Shown here piece by piece: positions 43,873 to 52,779 of a stretch of 64,000 bases of DNA (within the stretch, counting starts at the first letter, position 1; each line of letters opens with the position of its first letter). The DNA lies in NCBI RefSeq assembly GCF_005484805.1, contig NZ_CP039432.1, forward strand, positions 3,348,001 through 3,412,000, written 5' to 3'. Source of the DNA: Rhodococcus sp. SGAir0479. Its GTDB lineage: Bacteria; Actinomycetota; Actinomycetes; Mycobacteriales; Mycobacteriaceae. Made by a program: the position numbers and the translations under genes. The notes beneath the pieces are model-generated. The model saw only the letters and a program-made list of their open reading frames with translations, did not search any database and had not been told where the DNA came from.

Positions 43873-45837
43873 CTACGGCCGCCACAGCTCCAGGCGCGGG
43901 ATGCCGGGGGTGTCGAAGCCGAGGACCTGGCCGTAGAAGGACAGCTCGGCCTCGCGGGCGTTAACGATGGTCTCGACGCGCCGGAAGCCGTGGGACTCGC
44001 CGGCGTATGCGAGGTAGGCGTGCGGGAGTTGCTTGCGGACGAGGGCCGCGCGGAAGCGTTCGGCCTGCGACGGCGGGACGATCGGATCGGACAGGCCCTG
44101 CAGCAGCAGCACCGGGCACGACAGTCCGTCGACGTTGTTCACGGGCGCCCGCCGCTCGTACAGCTCGGCGGCCTCGGGCAGCGGACCGATCAGCCCGTCG
44201 ATGTACCGGGATTCGAAATCGTGTGTCTCCTTGACGAATTCGACCAGTTCGGCGACGCCGTAGTAGGAGACGCCGCACGCGAACACGTCCGACGTGGTCA
44301 GCGCCGACAGCACCGTCCACCCGCCGGCCGATCCGCCCTCGATCGCGAGCCGTCGGGGGTCGGCCAGGCCGGCGTCGGCGAGACCGCGAACGGCGGCGAC
44401 GGTGTCCTCGACGTCGACCACCCCCCACTGACCGCGCAGCCGGTTGCGGTATTCGCGGCCGTATCCGCTCGAGCCGCCGTAGTTGACGTCGACGACGCCG
44501 ATCCCGCGACTGGTGAAGTACGCGTAGACGAGGTGCACCGCGGGCGCGACGTGCGCGGTGGGCCCGCCGTGCACGAACGCGACGTACGGCGGCAGCTCCC
44601 CGTCGGGCGCGACGTGGTCGGGGTTGCGGGGCGGGTAGACGATCGCGTGGACCTCCCGCTCGGGCCCGTCGAAGGTGAGGGCGCGCGCCTCGGGCAGATA
44701 CTCGACGTCGGGCAGCGTGTCGACCGACAGCCGGACGTCGGTGAGCGCCCCCGAGTCGAGGTCGAGGATGCGCAGCCCGGACGCGATCCGGGAGCCCCCG
44801 CAGCGCAACAGGATTCGGTTGCCGTCGACGTCGCAGATGCCCACCGAGGAGATGCCGTCCAGCTCGAGATCGCGCAGCGCGCCGGTGCCAGGGTCGAGCA
44901 CCGCGAGGGTGTCGGTGCCGACGGTGCGGGCGGTCAGCACGGCGCCGTCGTCGAGTCCGACGTGCCAGCGCGCCCCGAGCTGCCACAGCGGCGCCCCGAA
45001 GTCGGCGCCGGTGGGGCACAGCGGCTGCAGGTCGCCGCCGTCGACGGTCACGCGGTAGAGGTTCCACCAGCCGCTGCGGTCGCTCACGACGCGCAGCGTG
45101 GACGCGTCCTCCCACTCGGGCTGGAGCACCGACTCCTCGGGGCCGCCCAGCAGGACGTCCACCGCACCCGACGCGAGGTCGAGGACCCGCAGTTCGGTTC
45201 CGTCCCAGGGCATCTGCGGATGATTCCACGCGATCCACGCGACGCGGGCACCGTCCGGCGACACCCGCGGGTAGGCCAGGAAGTCCGAGGTCCCGACGAT
45301 CGAGCCGCCGACGATCGAACGCAGTGCCGACGGGTCGTCGTCCGCACGGCCGTCGACGGGTACCGCGCAGATGTCGCGGACGATGACCCCGTCGTCGTGC
45401 CGTTCGCGCACGCACCACACCTCGTCGCCGACGATCGTGAGGTCGCCGTAGCGGTGCGCGGCCGCGGTGGGCGGGGCCGGGGTGATCGGGACGGGCGCGG
45501 CGTCGACGTGCGGGTCGAACCGGTACAGCCGCTGGTCGGTGAACTCGGCGAAGACCAGCACGGCGTCCGGCGTCACCGCCCACGCGCCGCCGCCGTACTC
45601 GTGGACGCGGGTGCGCGCGTTCCACGGCGGCGGCAGGACGTCCACCGGCTCGCCGTCCGGTCCCAGCCGCCGGACGGCCGAGCGGCCGCCCTCGACGGGT
45701 CGTTGCTCCGACCACCACACCCCGTCGCCCACGAACACGCCGCCCTCGACGGGGTGGCCGCTCGCGGCGAGGTCGGCGGCGGTGATCGGCGAGATCCACG
45801 ACCCGTACGGAGTGACGGTCGGAGCAGGCGTCGTCAT
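43873..45837 (-). CDS. S9-family prolyl oligopeptidase-like peptidase
   Basis: 654 residues. An N-terminal beta-propeller (about 40-400) precedes an alpha/beta-hydrolase domain with nucleophile in GGSAGG (Ser near 502), Asp in SDPIV (near 585) and His in ESHGF (near 614). YVAFVHGGPTAH is the conserved oxyanion region. S9 enzymes cleave short peptides; this S9C-like branch is widespread in actinobacteria. A -10-like TAGGGT ends 7 nt before the ATG on the minus strand, so it seems leaderless, with a tight divergent promoter shared with the PPOX-type gene. Confidence 0.92.
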   Translation of the reverse strand: MTTPAPTVTPYGSWISPITAADLAASGHPVEGGVFVGDGVWWSEQRPVEGGRSAVRRLGPDGEPVDVLPPPWNARTRVHEYGGGAWAVTPDAVLVFAEFTDQRLYRFDPHVDAAPVPITPAPPTAAAHRYGDLTIVGDEVWCVRERHDDGVIVRDICAVPVDGRADDDPSALRSIVGGSIVGTSDFLAYPRVSPDGARVAWIAWNHPQMPWDGTELRVLDLASGAVDVLLGGPEESVLQPEWEDASTLRVVSDRSGWWNLYRVTVDGGDLQPLCPTGADFGAPLWQLGARWHVGLDDGAVLTARTVGTDTLAVLDPGTGALRDLELDGISSVGICDVDGNRILLRCGGSRIASGLRILDLDSGALTDVRLSVDTLPDVEYLPEARALTFDGPEREVHAIVYPPRNPDHVAPDGELPPYVAFVHGGPTAHVAPAVHLVYAYFTSRGIGVVDVNYGGSSGYGREYRNRLRGQWGVVDVEDTVAAVRGLADAGLADPRRLAIEGGSAGGWTVLSALTTSDVFACGVSYYGVAELVEFVKETHDFESRYIDGLIGPLPEAAELYERRAPVNNVDGLSCPVLLLQGLSDPIVPPSQAERFRAALVRKQLPHAYLAYAGESHGFRRVETIVNAREAELSFYGQVLGFDTPGIPRLELWRP

Positions 45838-45844
45838 GCCGACA

Positions 45845-45868
45845 ACCCTATCGAGGCCGTCGTAGTGT
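45845..45868. promoter_or_regulatory. Tight divergent pair of leaderless promoters
   Basis: TAGGGT on the minus strand (45850-45845) ends 7 nt before the S9 peptidase ATG; TAGTGT on the plus strand (45863-45868) ends 7 nt before the PPOX-type ATG. Only 12 bp separate the two -10 boxes, so RNA polymerase cannot occupy both at once. Confidence 0.5.
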
Positions 45869-45875
45869 GCAGTCC

Positions 45876-46286
45876 ATGTCCGCGTCCGTGCCCCCGCGTT
45901 TCGCCGACGCCCCGGTCGCGCGGCTGGCGACGGTGTCGGCGGACGGGACGCCGCACCTGGTCCCGGTGGTCTTCGCGGTGGTGGGCGACGCGCTCTACAC
46001 GGCGGTGGACGACAAACCCAAGAGCACCCGGCAGCTGCGCCGACTCGCGAACGTGGCGGCGACGGGCCGGGTGAGCCTGCTGGTGGACCACTACGACGAC
46101 GACTGGACCCGGCTGTGGTGGGTGCGCGTGGACGGGACCGCGGAGGTGCTGGCGGTCGGCGCGGCCGAGGCCGAGCGCGCGATCGACGCGCTGGTCGCCA
46201 AGTACGCGCAGTACCGGTCGATGCGGCCGGCCGGGCCGGTGATCGCGGTGCGGCAACGTCGAGTACGGGAGTGGTCGGCGTCGTAG
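45876..46286 (+). CDS. PPOX-class (pyridoxamine oxidase-like split barrel) protein, probably F420-dependent
   Basis: 136 residues in a single split-barrel domain: FADAPVARLATVSADGTPHLVPVVFAV, then STRQLRRLANVAATGRVSLLVDHYDDDW and a C-terminal YRSMRPAGPVIAVRQRRVREW. This pattern matches the TIGR03668-type F420-binding group in actinobacteria; FMN or heme binding cannot be excluded. ATG at 45876 follows the -10-like TAGTGT by 7 nt; GTG at 45867 lies within that promoter and is rejected. Confidence 0.85.
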   Translation: MSASVPPRFADAPVARLATVSADGTPHLVPVVFAVVGDALYTAVDDKPKSTRQLRRLANVAATGRVSLLVDHYDDDWTRLWWVRVDGTAEVLAVGAAEAERAIDALVAKYAQYRSMRPAGPVIAVRQRRVREWSAS

Positions 46287-46428
46287 AAACCGCGCCCCGT
46301 ACGCGCGGAATGCGGCGGTTGTCCGACGTCGTGATTCAACTGTTCGTTCGGTGGCCTTGTGGCACAGGGCTTATGTCGTGACCATGAGAAGTGTGCGTAT
46401 CGCGCCGTTCGAAGGGAGGGCTCCCCTC

Positions 46429-46605
46429 ATGAAGCGCAGAATCGCCGGAACCGTCGCCGCGGCGGCCGTCACACTCTCACTCGGCGCCGTCGGTGCACCC
46501 ACGGCCTCGGCCGCGGAGACCGCCACCCCCGCGCAGGGGCAGGGATCGATCGGGCTCTGCCTCGTCATCCCCCTCGGGTCGCTCGTGTACCCGATCTGCC
46601 TCTAG
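46429..46605 (+). CDS. Tiny secreted peptide with two cysteines
   Basis: 58 residues. A clear signal peptide (MKRRIAGTVAAAAVTLSLGA to PTASA) leaves a mature peptide of about 30 residues, mostly polar at the start and hydrophobic at the end, containing GLCLVIPLGSLVYPICL with two cysteines 13 residues apart, the second being next to last. GGGAGGG lies 8 nt upstream of the ATG. No family was recognised. It stands alone between the PPOX-type gene and the aminotransferase gene. A disulfide loop, a membrane-active peptide or an envelope component are possible. Confidence 0.7.
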   Translation: MKRRIAGTVAAAAVTLSLGAVGAPTASAAETATPAQGQGSIGLCLVIPLGSLVYPICL

Positions 46606-46737
46606 CCCGGTGTCGGCTCCGTATCCCACCGCGACCCGGACGCCGGGTCCGCGCTCGCCGCCGCCGGGTGCTGCTCGGGGGGCGCAGACGCCGCCGCGGC
46701 CGCACCGTCCGATATCCGTTTGCGTTCGAGTGGAATC

Positions 46738-48000
46738 ATGGGGGGCGTGAGCACTCCAGATTCCCCCCGTCCACGTCGTCCGCAGCGCACCTTGGAGCAG
46801 TCCACCAAACTGCAGAACGTGCTGTACGAGATCCGGGGGCCGGTGCACGCGCACGCGGCACGCCTGGAGGCCGAGGGGCATCGGATCCTCAAGCTCAACA
46901 TCGGTAACCCCGCCCCGTTCGGGTTCGAGGCACCGGACGTGATCATGCGCGACATGATCGCCGCCCTGCCGTACGCGCAGGGGTACTCCGAGTCCAAGGG
47001 CATCCTGTCGGCGCGGCGGGCCATCGTCACCCGGTACGAGCTGGTGCCCGGCTTCCCCGAGCTCGACGTCGACGACATCTACCTCGGCAACGGCGTCTCC
47101 GAGCTCATCACGATGACCATGCAGGCGCTGCTCGACGACGGCGACGAGGTCCTCATCCCGGCGCCGGACTACCCGCTGTGGACCGCCATGACGAGCCTGT
47201 CGGGCGGCACGCCGGTGCACTACCTGTGCGACGAGCAGAACGACTGGAACCCGGACATCGCGGACATCGAATCCAAGATCACGGACCGGACCAAGGCGCT
47301 GCTGGTCATCAACCCGAACAACCCGACGGGCGCCGTCTACTCCGCCGAGGTGCTCACCCAGCTCGTCGAACTCGCGCGCAAGCACCAGCTGCTGCTGCTG
47401 GCCGACGAGATCTACGACAAGATCCTGTACGACGACGCCAAGCACGTCTCGCTGGCGACGCTGGCACCCGATCTGCTGTGCCTGACGTTCAACGGGCTGT
47501 CGAAGGCGTACCGCGTCGCCGGCTACCGCTCCGGCTGGGTCGCGATCACCGGTCCCAAGGATCACGCCGCCGGCTTCCTCGAGGGTCTCGACCTGCTCGC
47601 GTCGACCCGACTGTGCCCGAACGTCCCCGGCCAGCACGCCATCCAGGTGGCGCTCGGTGGGCACCAGAGCATCGAGGACCTGGTGCTGCCGGGCGGGCGT
47701 CTGCTGGAACAGCGTGACGTCGCGTGGGAACGCCTCAACATGATTCCCGGTGTCTCGTGCGTCAAGCCGCGCGGCGCGCTGTACGCGTTCCCCCGGCTGG
47801 ACCCGAACATCTACGAGATCCACGACGACGAGAAGCTGGTCCAGGACCTGTTGTTGCAGGAGAAGATCCTCATGGTCCAGGGCACCGGCTTCAACTGGCC
47901 CGACCACGACCACCTGCGCATCGTCACGCTGCCGTGGGCGCGTGATCTCGCGGTCGCGATCGAGCGGTTCGGCAACTTCCTGTCGTCGTACAAGCAGTAG
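46738..48000 (+). CDS. aspC: Pyridoxal-phosphate aminotransferase (alanine/aspartate type, Rv0337c-like)
   Basis: 420 residues. Fold type I aminotransferase: NGVSELITMTMQALLDDGDEVL, PAPDYPLWTAM, INPNNPTGAVYS, ADEIYDKI and the lysine of LSKAYRVAGYRSGW (near residue 254) that binds PLP; the final Arg is in LRIVTLPWA. The RPQRTLEQSTKLQNVLYEIRG start fits the AlaA/AlaT-like branch, so alanine:2-oxoglutarate transamination is likelier than aspartate despite the aspC name used in mycobacteria. Start uncertain: ATG at 46738 or GTG at 46747. Its position near the Fe-S reductase gene matches M. tuberculosis. A terminator follows. Confidence 0.93.
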   Translation: MGGVSTPDSPRPRRPQRTLEQSTKLQNVLYEIRGPVHAHAARLEAEGHRILKLNIGNPAPFGFEAPDVIMRDMIAALPYAQGYSESKGILSARRAIVTRYELVPGFPELDVDDIYLGNGVSELITMTMQALLDDGDEVLIPAPDYPLWTAMTSLSGGTPVHYLCDEQNDWNPDIADIESKITDRTKALLVINPNNPTGAVYSAEVLTQLVELARKHQLLLLADEIYDKILYDDAKHVSLATLAPDLLCLTFNGLSKAYRVAGYRSGWVAITGPKDHAAGFLEGLDLLASTRLCPNVPGQHAIQVALGGHQSIEDLVLPGGRLLEQRDVAWERLNMIPGVSCVKPRGALYAFPRLDPNIYEIHDDEKLVQDLLLQEKILMVQGTGFNWPDHDHLRIVTLPWARDLAVAIERFGNFLSSYKQ

Positions 48001-48016
48001 CAGCGATCGCTGCGAC

Positions 48017-48049
48017 GGATCCCGTTCGGACACGTTCCGGGCGGGATCC
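48017..48049 (+). terminator. Terminator of the aminotransferase gene
   Basis: GGATCCCG (48017-48024) and CGGGATCC (48042-48049), 8 bp, with a further inner CGGA/TCCG pairing. It lies 17 nt after the stop codon. Confidence 0.65.
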
Positions 48050-48139
48050 ACTGCGCCGCGGGCTGTTAACCGTGACACGACACGGGAACCCGACCCCAAT
48101 ACTGCGAGATGCCGCCCCTGTCGGTAGATTGACCGTTTG

Positions 48140-48240
48140 ACACCGTCAGGTGTCCGTAAGCGCCTCGTCCTGCCCCTCCCCCCCCTGGGCGACGAGGTTC
48201 CGGTGGCGGGGACGACCCCCCCTGCTCCCCGCCACCGAGC
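48140..48240 (+). ncRNA. 6C RNA
   Basis: Two consecutive hairpins, each with a run of at least six cytosines in the loop, which defines the actinobacterial 6C motif. Hairpin 1: CCTCGTC (48163-48169) pairs with GACGAGG (48191-48197) around a loop with eight consecutive Cs. Hairpin 2: CGGTGGCGGGG (48201-48211) pairs with CCCCGCCACCG (48227-48237) around a CCCCCC loop. The mycobacterial version (B11) is a small regulatory RNA whose C-rich loops pair with target mRNAs. The 5' end is approximate. Confidence 0.85.
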
Positions 48241-48269
48241 TTACCGACGTCTCCCGCTAGCCTGATGCG

Positions 48270-49559
48270 GTGCAGAGCCCCTCTCCCGGACATGGCCACG
48301 GCCACGGCCATTTCGGCGGCCCTGTCCCCCTCGGCCCCGTCGCGGTCCGCGTAGTCGTGGGTCTGCTCGCGGCCGTCGCGATCGTGGTCCTCGCCGGTGT
48401 GGTGATCCTCTGGCCCGGCAAACAACACGTCGACGTTCCGCTGCCGTTCCAGAACGCCGGCGGCGGCGCGGTCACCACCGAGGCCGGGACGATCGTCGCG
48501 CAGGACATCTCCGCGTGCGGCAGTCCGTCTGCGGGACGGGCGTTCTCCGGCGATCCGGCGCCGCCGCCGACGAGTTCGGGCGGCATCGATTGCCGGCGCA
48601 GCCTGGTCACCATCGAGTCCGGCCCCAATGCGGGCACCCGGACGTTGCTCGAGATCGTGCCCGGTCCCGGGCAGCCGCAACTGAACCTCGGTGAGCACAT
48701 CCGGCTTGTCCGACAGACGGATTCGTCGGGCACCCCGTTCTACGCGTTCAACGACTACTCGCGCGGGTTCCCGCTGGTCCTCGTCGTCGCGGCGTTCGTG
48801 ATCGCGGTCGTCGCGGTGGCCCGGTGGCGCGGGCTGCGGGCGTTGCTGGGGCTGGGTATCACGTTCGGTGTGCTGATCGTGTTCACGCTGCCCGCGCTGC
48901 TCGACGGCAAACCGGCGCTGCCGGTCGCGTTGGTCTCGGGCGCGGCGATCCTCTTCGCGGTGCTGTACCTGGCGCACGGGGTGAACCTGCGCACCAGCGC
49001 CGCGCTGCTGGGCACGCTGGCGTCGATGCTCGTGGCCGCCGTGCTGTCGAGCGTCGCGATCGGGATGACGCACCTGACCGGGTTGTCGGAGGAACAGAAC
49101 ACCGACGTGCAGGCGTACGTCGAGCACGTCAGCATCACCGGGTTGTTGCTCGCCGGGTTCATCATCGGCTCGCTCGGTGTGCTCAACGACGTCACCATCA
49201 CGCAGGCGTCCGCCGCGTTCGAGATCGCCGCCATGGACGGATCCGCCTCGCGGCGCACCATCTTCGCGTCGGCGATGCGGGTGGGCCGGGACCACATCGC
49301 CAGCACCGTGTACACGCTGGTGCTCGCGTACGCCGGTGGCGCGCTGCCGCTGCTGCTGCTCTTCAGCGTCGCCGGGAGCCCGCTCGGCGACGTGCTGACC
49401 GGCGACGCCGTCGCGATCGAGATCGCCCGGTCGTCGGTGGGTGGCATCGCGCTGGCGCTGTCGGTGCCGCTCACGACCGGCATCGCCGCGATGCTGGCCC
49501 GGCCCCCGTCCACCGTCCCCACCGCGCCGCGCCGACGCGGCGGCCGGCACGCCCGCTGA
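48270..49559 (+). CDS. YibE/F-family membrane protein with His-rich N-terminus
   Basis: 429 residues. The cytoplasmic start contains HGHGHGHF, which could bind metal. A first membrane helix (about 27-47) is followed by an extracytoplasmic domain of about 115 residues, then roughly seven helices forming the YibE/F domain, with YLAHGVNLRTSAALLGTLAS, GLSEEQNTDVQAY and FIIGSLGVLNDVTITQASA as its hallmark stretch. Function unknown; such proteins are presumed transporters. The GTG start is probably leaderless (TAGCCT ends 6 nt before). It lies 30 nt downstream of the 6C RNA. Confidence 0.88.
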   Translation: MQSPSPGHGHGHGHFGGPVPLGPVAVRVVVGLLAAVAIVVLAGVVILWPGKQHVDVPLPFQNAGGGAVTTEAGTIVAQDISACGSPSAGRAFSGDPAPPPTSSGGIDCRRSLVTIESGPNAGTRTLLEIVPGPGQPQLNLGEHIRLVRQTDSSGTPFYAFNDYSRGFPLVLVVAAFVIAVVAVARWRGLRALLGLGITFGVLIVFTLPALLDGKPALPVALVSGAAILFAVLYLAHGVNLRTSAALLGTLASMLVAAVLSSVAIGMTHLTGLSEEQNTDVQAYVEHVSITGLLLAGFIIGSLGVLNDVTITQASAAFEIAAMDGSASRRTIFASAMRVGRDHIASTVYTLVLAYAGGALPLLLLFSVAGSPLGDVLTGDAVAIEIARSSVGGIALALSVPLTTGIAAMLARPPSTVPTAPRRRGGRHAR

Positions 49560-49563
49560 CCCG

Positions 49564-50526
49564 TCAGAGCCGAGGCCGGTCGGGCTCCGTGACGGCGGAC
49601 GGCTCGCCGAGCGGCGGCGCGAGGTGGGACGGCGGAGGCACGAGCGTCGTGAGAGTGCTGCCGGGCGTCTCGGTGGCCGCGCCCGCCTCCGACCCGAAAA
49701 ATGTTCTGCCGAAGCCGCTCACGATGCCGATGAGCGCCAGCAGCACCAGCGTCGCGGCGGCCAACCCGGCGCTGCGGAGCCGCCGCTGGGACACCGACGC
49801 CGGTACCGGCCGTCCGGCGCGCGGGGGCTGCGCCAGCTCCGCGGCCCCGACGGCCGCGGTGAACGCCGGATCCGGCGCCACCAGGACCGGCACCGCCGAG
49901 TGCTGCTGCAGCACCGCGCGCACCTCGGGCGCGTGGGCGCCGCCGCCGACCAGGACCACCGCCTGGGGCACCGCACCGGACTGCTCCACCAACTCCCCCA
50001 CCAGCTCCGCCGACTCGGCGATCGCCGCGTCGGCGCCGTGAAGGCCGCCGGGTGTTTCACGTGGCACCCGGACGAGCCGGTCACCGCGCACCGCGGTGCT
50101 GCGCTCGGACGCGAGGACCGTGCCGGACGACCGGTCCACCACGCTCACGGTGAGTCCGGAGCTGCCCAGGTCGTAGATCGCGACGGTGCGGGCGCCGGCC
50201 AGCCGCGGGTCGTGCGGCAGCGCGGCCAGCACGGCGTCGAGTTCGGGGATCAGCGTGAAGTGGGCGACGCCCTGCCGGCGCAGCGCCGCGTCCAGCGCCG
50301 CCGCCTGCGCCTCGTCGCCGTACGCGATGCCCACGCTCACAGCGGTACCCGACTCCTCGGCCGCCGCCACCGCGACACCCACGGCCTCCGCGGTCAGCTC
50401 CTCGGAACCTCGCGCGTCGACGACGATGGACTGACGATCTCCCGGCGAACCGACCGACCCGGTTCCGTGCGCCCACACCAGGCGTACGAAGCCCGCACCG
50501 GCGGACACTCCCAGAACGCCATTCAT
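49564..50526 (-). CDS. Small membrane-anchored Hsp70-like (actin-fold) protein
   Basis: 320 residues. VAIYDLGSSGLTVSVV (phosphate 2-like) and QAVVLVGGGAHAPEVRAVL (adenosine-like) mark an actin/Hsp70 fold, but the N-terminal DLGTTNS is degenerate (GVSAGAGFVRLVW) and there is no substrate-binding domain. One membrane helix (about 250-272) leads into a short Pro/Thr-rich outer tail. It is a reduced relative of the protein at 30743. It is convergent with the YibE/F gene and divergent from the tyrosine phosphatase gene. ATP binding is doubtful; a scaffold or sensor role is possible. Confidence 0.82.
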   Translation of the reverse strand: MNGVLGVSAGAGFVRLVWAHGTGSVGSPGDRQSIVVDARGSEELTAEAVGVAVAAAEESGTAVSVGIAYGDEAQAAALDAALRRQGVAHFTLIPELDAVLAALPHDPRLAGARTVAIYDLGSSGLTVSVVDRSSGTVLASERSTAVRGDRLVRVPRETPGGLHGADAAIAESAELVGELVEQSGAVPQAVVLVGGGAHAPEVRAVLQQHSAVPVLVAPDPAFTAAVGAAELAQPPRAGRPVPASVSQRRLRSAGLAAATLVLLALIGIVSGFGRTFFGSEAGAATETPGSTLTTLVPPPSHLAPPLGEPSAVTEPDRPRL

Positions 50527-50622
50527 GAGCCGCCTTCGGTCGGGTACTCACCCGGCCGTCGATCCCGCCCGAGCGCGTGCTTGAACGTGCCGAGTCTATA
50601 CAGGCCCACCTACACTCGATCC

Positions 50623-51147
50623 ATGAATCTGGTGTTCGTCTGTACCGGTAATATCTGTCGTTCTCCCACGGCGGAGAGACTCGCCGCCGCGTGGGCGGCG
50701 GACAACGGGGTGGACGAGCTCACCGCCACCAGCGCCGGCACCCGAGCCATGATCGGGTCGCCGATGGAACCGCTTGCCGCCAAGGTGCTTTCCTCCCTCG
50801 GCGGGACTCCGGACGGATTCGCCGGCCGCCAGCTGACGCCCGTGATCGCGGGCAAGGCCGATCTGATTCTCACCATGACGCAGAAGCACCGCGACAAGGT
50901 GCTGCGGATGGCGCCGCGGCAGCTGCGCCGGACGTTCACGCTGCTCGAGGCGGCCCACCTGGTGACGACCGGGGGCGCGCGGTCGGTGGCCGAGCTGGAT
51001 GCGGCCCGCGCCACCGCGGGTGATCTCCCCGAGGCCGGCATCGACATCCGCGACCCGATCGGTCGCGACGTGGTGGTGTTCGAGCAGGTGGGCGAGCAGA
51101 TCGCCGACGCGCTCGTGTCGGTCCTGGACGGCCTGTACCGCGCCTGA
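50623..51147 (+). CDS. Low-molecular-weight protein tyrosine phosphatase
   Basis: 174 residues. The phosphate-binding loop is Cys7-TGNIC-Arg13-Ser (VCTGNICRSP) at the N-terminus, and the general acid Asp lies in RDPIG near residue 140. This class removes phosphate from tyrosine-autophosphorylated BY-kinases. The convergent neighbour encodes such a kinase with a Wzz domain, a classic pairing in polysaccharide export. A -10-like TACACT ends 6 nt before the ATG, so the transcript looks leaderless. Confidence 0.93.
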   Translation: MNLVFVCTGNICRSPTAERLAAAWAADNGVDELTATSAGTRAMIGSPMEPLAAKVLSSLGGTPDGFAGRQLTPVIAGKADLILTMTQKHRDKVLRMAPRQLRRTFTLLEAAHLVTTGGARSVAELDAARATAGDLPEAGIDIRDPIGRDVVVFEQVGEQIADALVSVLDGLYRA

Positions 51148-51198
51148 TCCCCGGGGGCCACACCCCTCGGCGGAGGCCGAGGAAGAGTCGACGAAAAA

Positions 51199-51247
51199 GG
51201 CCACCGGCCGCACCGCGAGCGTGTGCTCGCCGGTGCGGCCGGTGGCC
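51199..51247. terminator. Very strong bidirectional terminator
   Basis: A 22-bp stem with one bulged C and a GTGT loop (51199-51220 with 51225-51247), flanked by AAAAA on the left. It separates the convergent phosphatase and kinase genes. Confidence 0.9.
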
Positions 51248-51263
51248 GAAAACCGTTGCCGGG

Positions 51264-52724
51264 TCAGCGAACCGTTTCGCTGCGGCGGTTCTGTCCCGGT
51301 CCCGACGCGTTGTCGGCGCGCGGGTCGGGCGACGAGACGACGGGCGTGCTGCCCGACTTGGGTGCCGGGGCGTCCGAGTCGTAGTAGTACTTGTACTCGT
51401 ACGCGCCCTCACCCTTGATCGGGGTCATCGTCAGGATGGTGCCCAGCACCGTGGCGCCTGCGCTGTGCAGGTTGCCGACCGCGCGCGCCACCTGCTCACG
51501 CTTGGTCTTGCCGTACCGGACGGCGACCAGGGCGCCGTCCACCTTCGCGGCGATGACGGCGGCGTCGGTGACCGGCAGCAGCGGCGACGCGTCGACGACC
51601 ACGAAGTCGAACCGCGCCTTGAGATCCGTGAACAGATCGGTCGCGTGGCTCGACCCCAGCAGCTCGCTCGGGTTGGGCGGGATGGTGCCCGCGGCCAGCA
51701 CGGTCAGGTTCGGGAACGACGTGGCCTGCAGGACGTCGTCGAGGTCGGCCTGCCCGGAGAGCACGGTGCTCACACCGACCGAGTCGACCAGCCCGAGGTA
51801 CCGGGAGATGCGCGGACGGCGCAGGTCGCCCTCGACGAGCGCGACCGTGTAGCCGGCCTCCGCGAGTGCCAGCGACAGGTTGATGGCCGTCGTGGTCTTG
51901 CCCTCGGCGGGAAGCGAACTGGTGACCGCGATGACGCGCGGCGGGTTGTCGACCTCGAGGAACTGCAGGTTGGTGCGCAGCTCGCGGAACGCCTCGGCGC
52001 TGCCCGAGTAGCCGTCCTGGAAGGCGATGGCCGCCTTCTGCTCCCGCTCCTTGTCGAACGGCACCATGCCGACGACACCGACACCGACCAGCTCGTCGAG
52101 CACCTGGCGGCTCTTGATGGTGTTGTCGAGGCGGTCGCGCAGCACGGCGAGGCCGAGCCCGGCGAGCAGGCCCACCGCGAAACCGAGCGCGAGGTTGCGC
52201 TTGGTCTTGGGGCTCACCGGCGAGGACGGGGTGGAAGCGTGCTGTTCGACGACCACGCGCGCGGTCGGCGGACGGTTGGGGTCGAAGGTCTCGAGCTCCG
52301 CCGCCATGAGCACGAACTCGTCCGACAGCGCGTTGACGATGTCACGCGCCCGCTCCGGTGACGAGTCCTCGACGCTGGCGTCGATGAGCACGGTGTCCGG
52401 CGCCGACGTGGCCTTGACCTTGGCGGCGATGTCCGCGGCGCTGACGTCGGTCAGCCCCAACCGGTTGATCGTTCGTTCCGCCAGCGTGGTCCCGGTCAAC
52501 AGCTTGGTGTACGACGCGACGCGCTGCTGCGAGAAGAGGTTGCCCTGGTACACCTCGTTGACCGAGGCGGCCGAGGAGGTCGACACGAACAACCGCGTGG
52601 ACGCCTGGTACATCGGGGTCGACAAGAGCGATGCGACCAATGCGCCGAGCACCCCGACGACCGTTGCGAGCGCGATGATTCTCCACCGCTGCTGCAAGAT
52701 CCGCAGATAGTCCTGTACTTCCAT
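51264..52724 (-). CDS. BY-type tyrosine autokinase with Wzz chain-length domain
   Basis: 486 residues. The N-terminal Wzz domain starts MEVQDYLRILQQRWRII with a first membrane helix (about 15-35) and a second near residues 178-196. The cytoplasmic kinase has Walker A SSLPAEGKTT (about 268), Walker A' as ALVEGDLRRP and Walker B as FVVVDASPLL. A tyrosine cluster (YEYKYYYDSD) near the C-terminus is the likely autophosphorylation site. The family controls polymer length and export of exopolysaccharide, cycling with a phosphatase like the one next door. The gene follows the NRPS by 55 nt on the same strand with AAGGA upstream. Confidence 0.93.
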   Translation of the reverse strand: MEVQDYLRILQQRWRIIALATVVGVLGALVASLLSTPMYQASTRLFVSTSSAASVNEVYQGNLFSQQRVASYTKLLTGTTLAERTINRLGLTDVSAADIAAKVKATSAPDTVLIDASVEDSSPERARDIVNALSDEFVLMAAELETFDPNRPPTARVVVEQHASTPSSPVSPKTKRNLALGFAVGLLAGLGLAVLRDRLDNTIKSRQVLDELVGVGVVGMVPFDKEREQKAAIAFQDGYSGSAEAFRELRTNLQFLEVDNPPRVIAVTSSLPAEGKTTTAINLSLALAEAGYTVALVEGDLRRPRISRYLGLVDSVGVSTVLSGQADLDDVLQATSFPNLTVLAAGTIPPNPSELLGSSHATDLFTDLKARFDFVVVDASPLLPVTDAAVIAAKVDGALVAVRYGKTKREQVARAVGNLHSAGATVLGTILTMTPIKGEGAYEYKYYYDSDAPAPKSGSTPVVSSPDPRADNASGPGQNRRSETVR

Positions 52725-52779
52725 TAACCCCGTCCTTACTTGCTTTCAGCGCTTCCAACACTTTTCGAGCGTCTGCACG

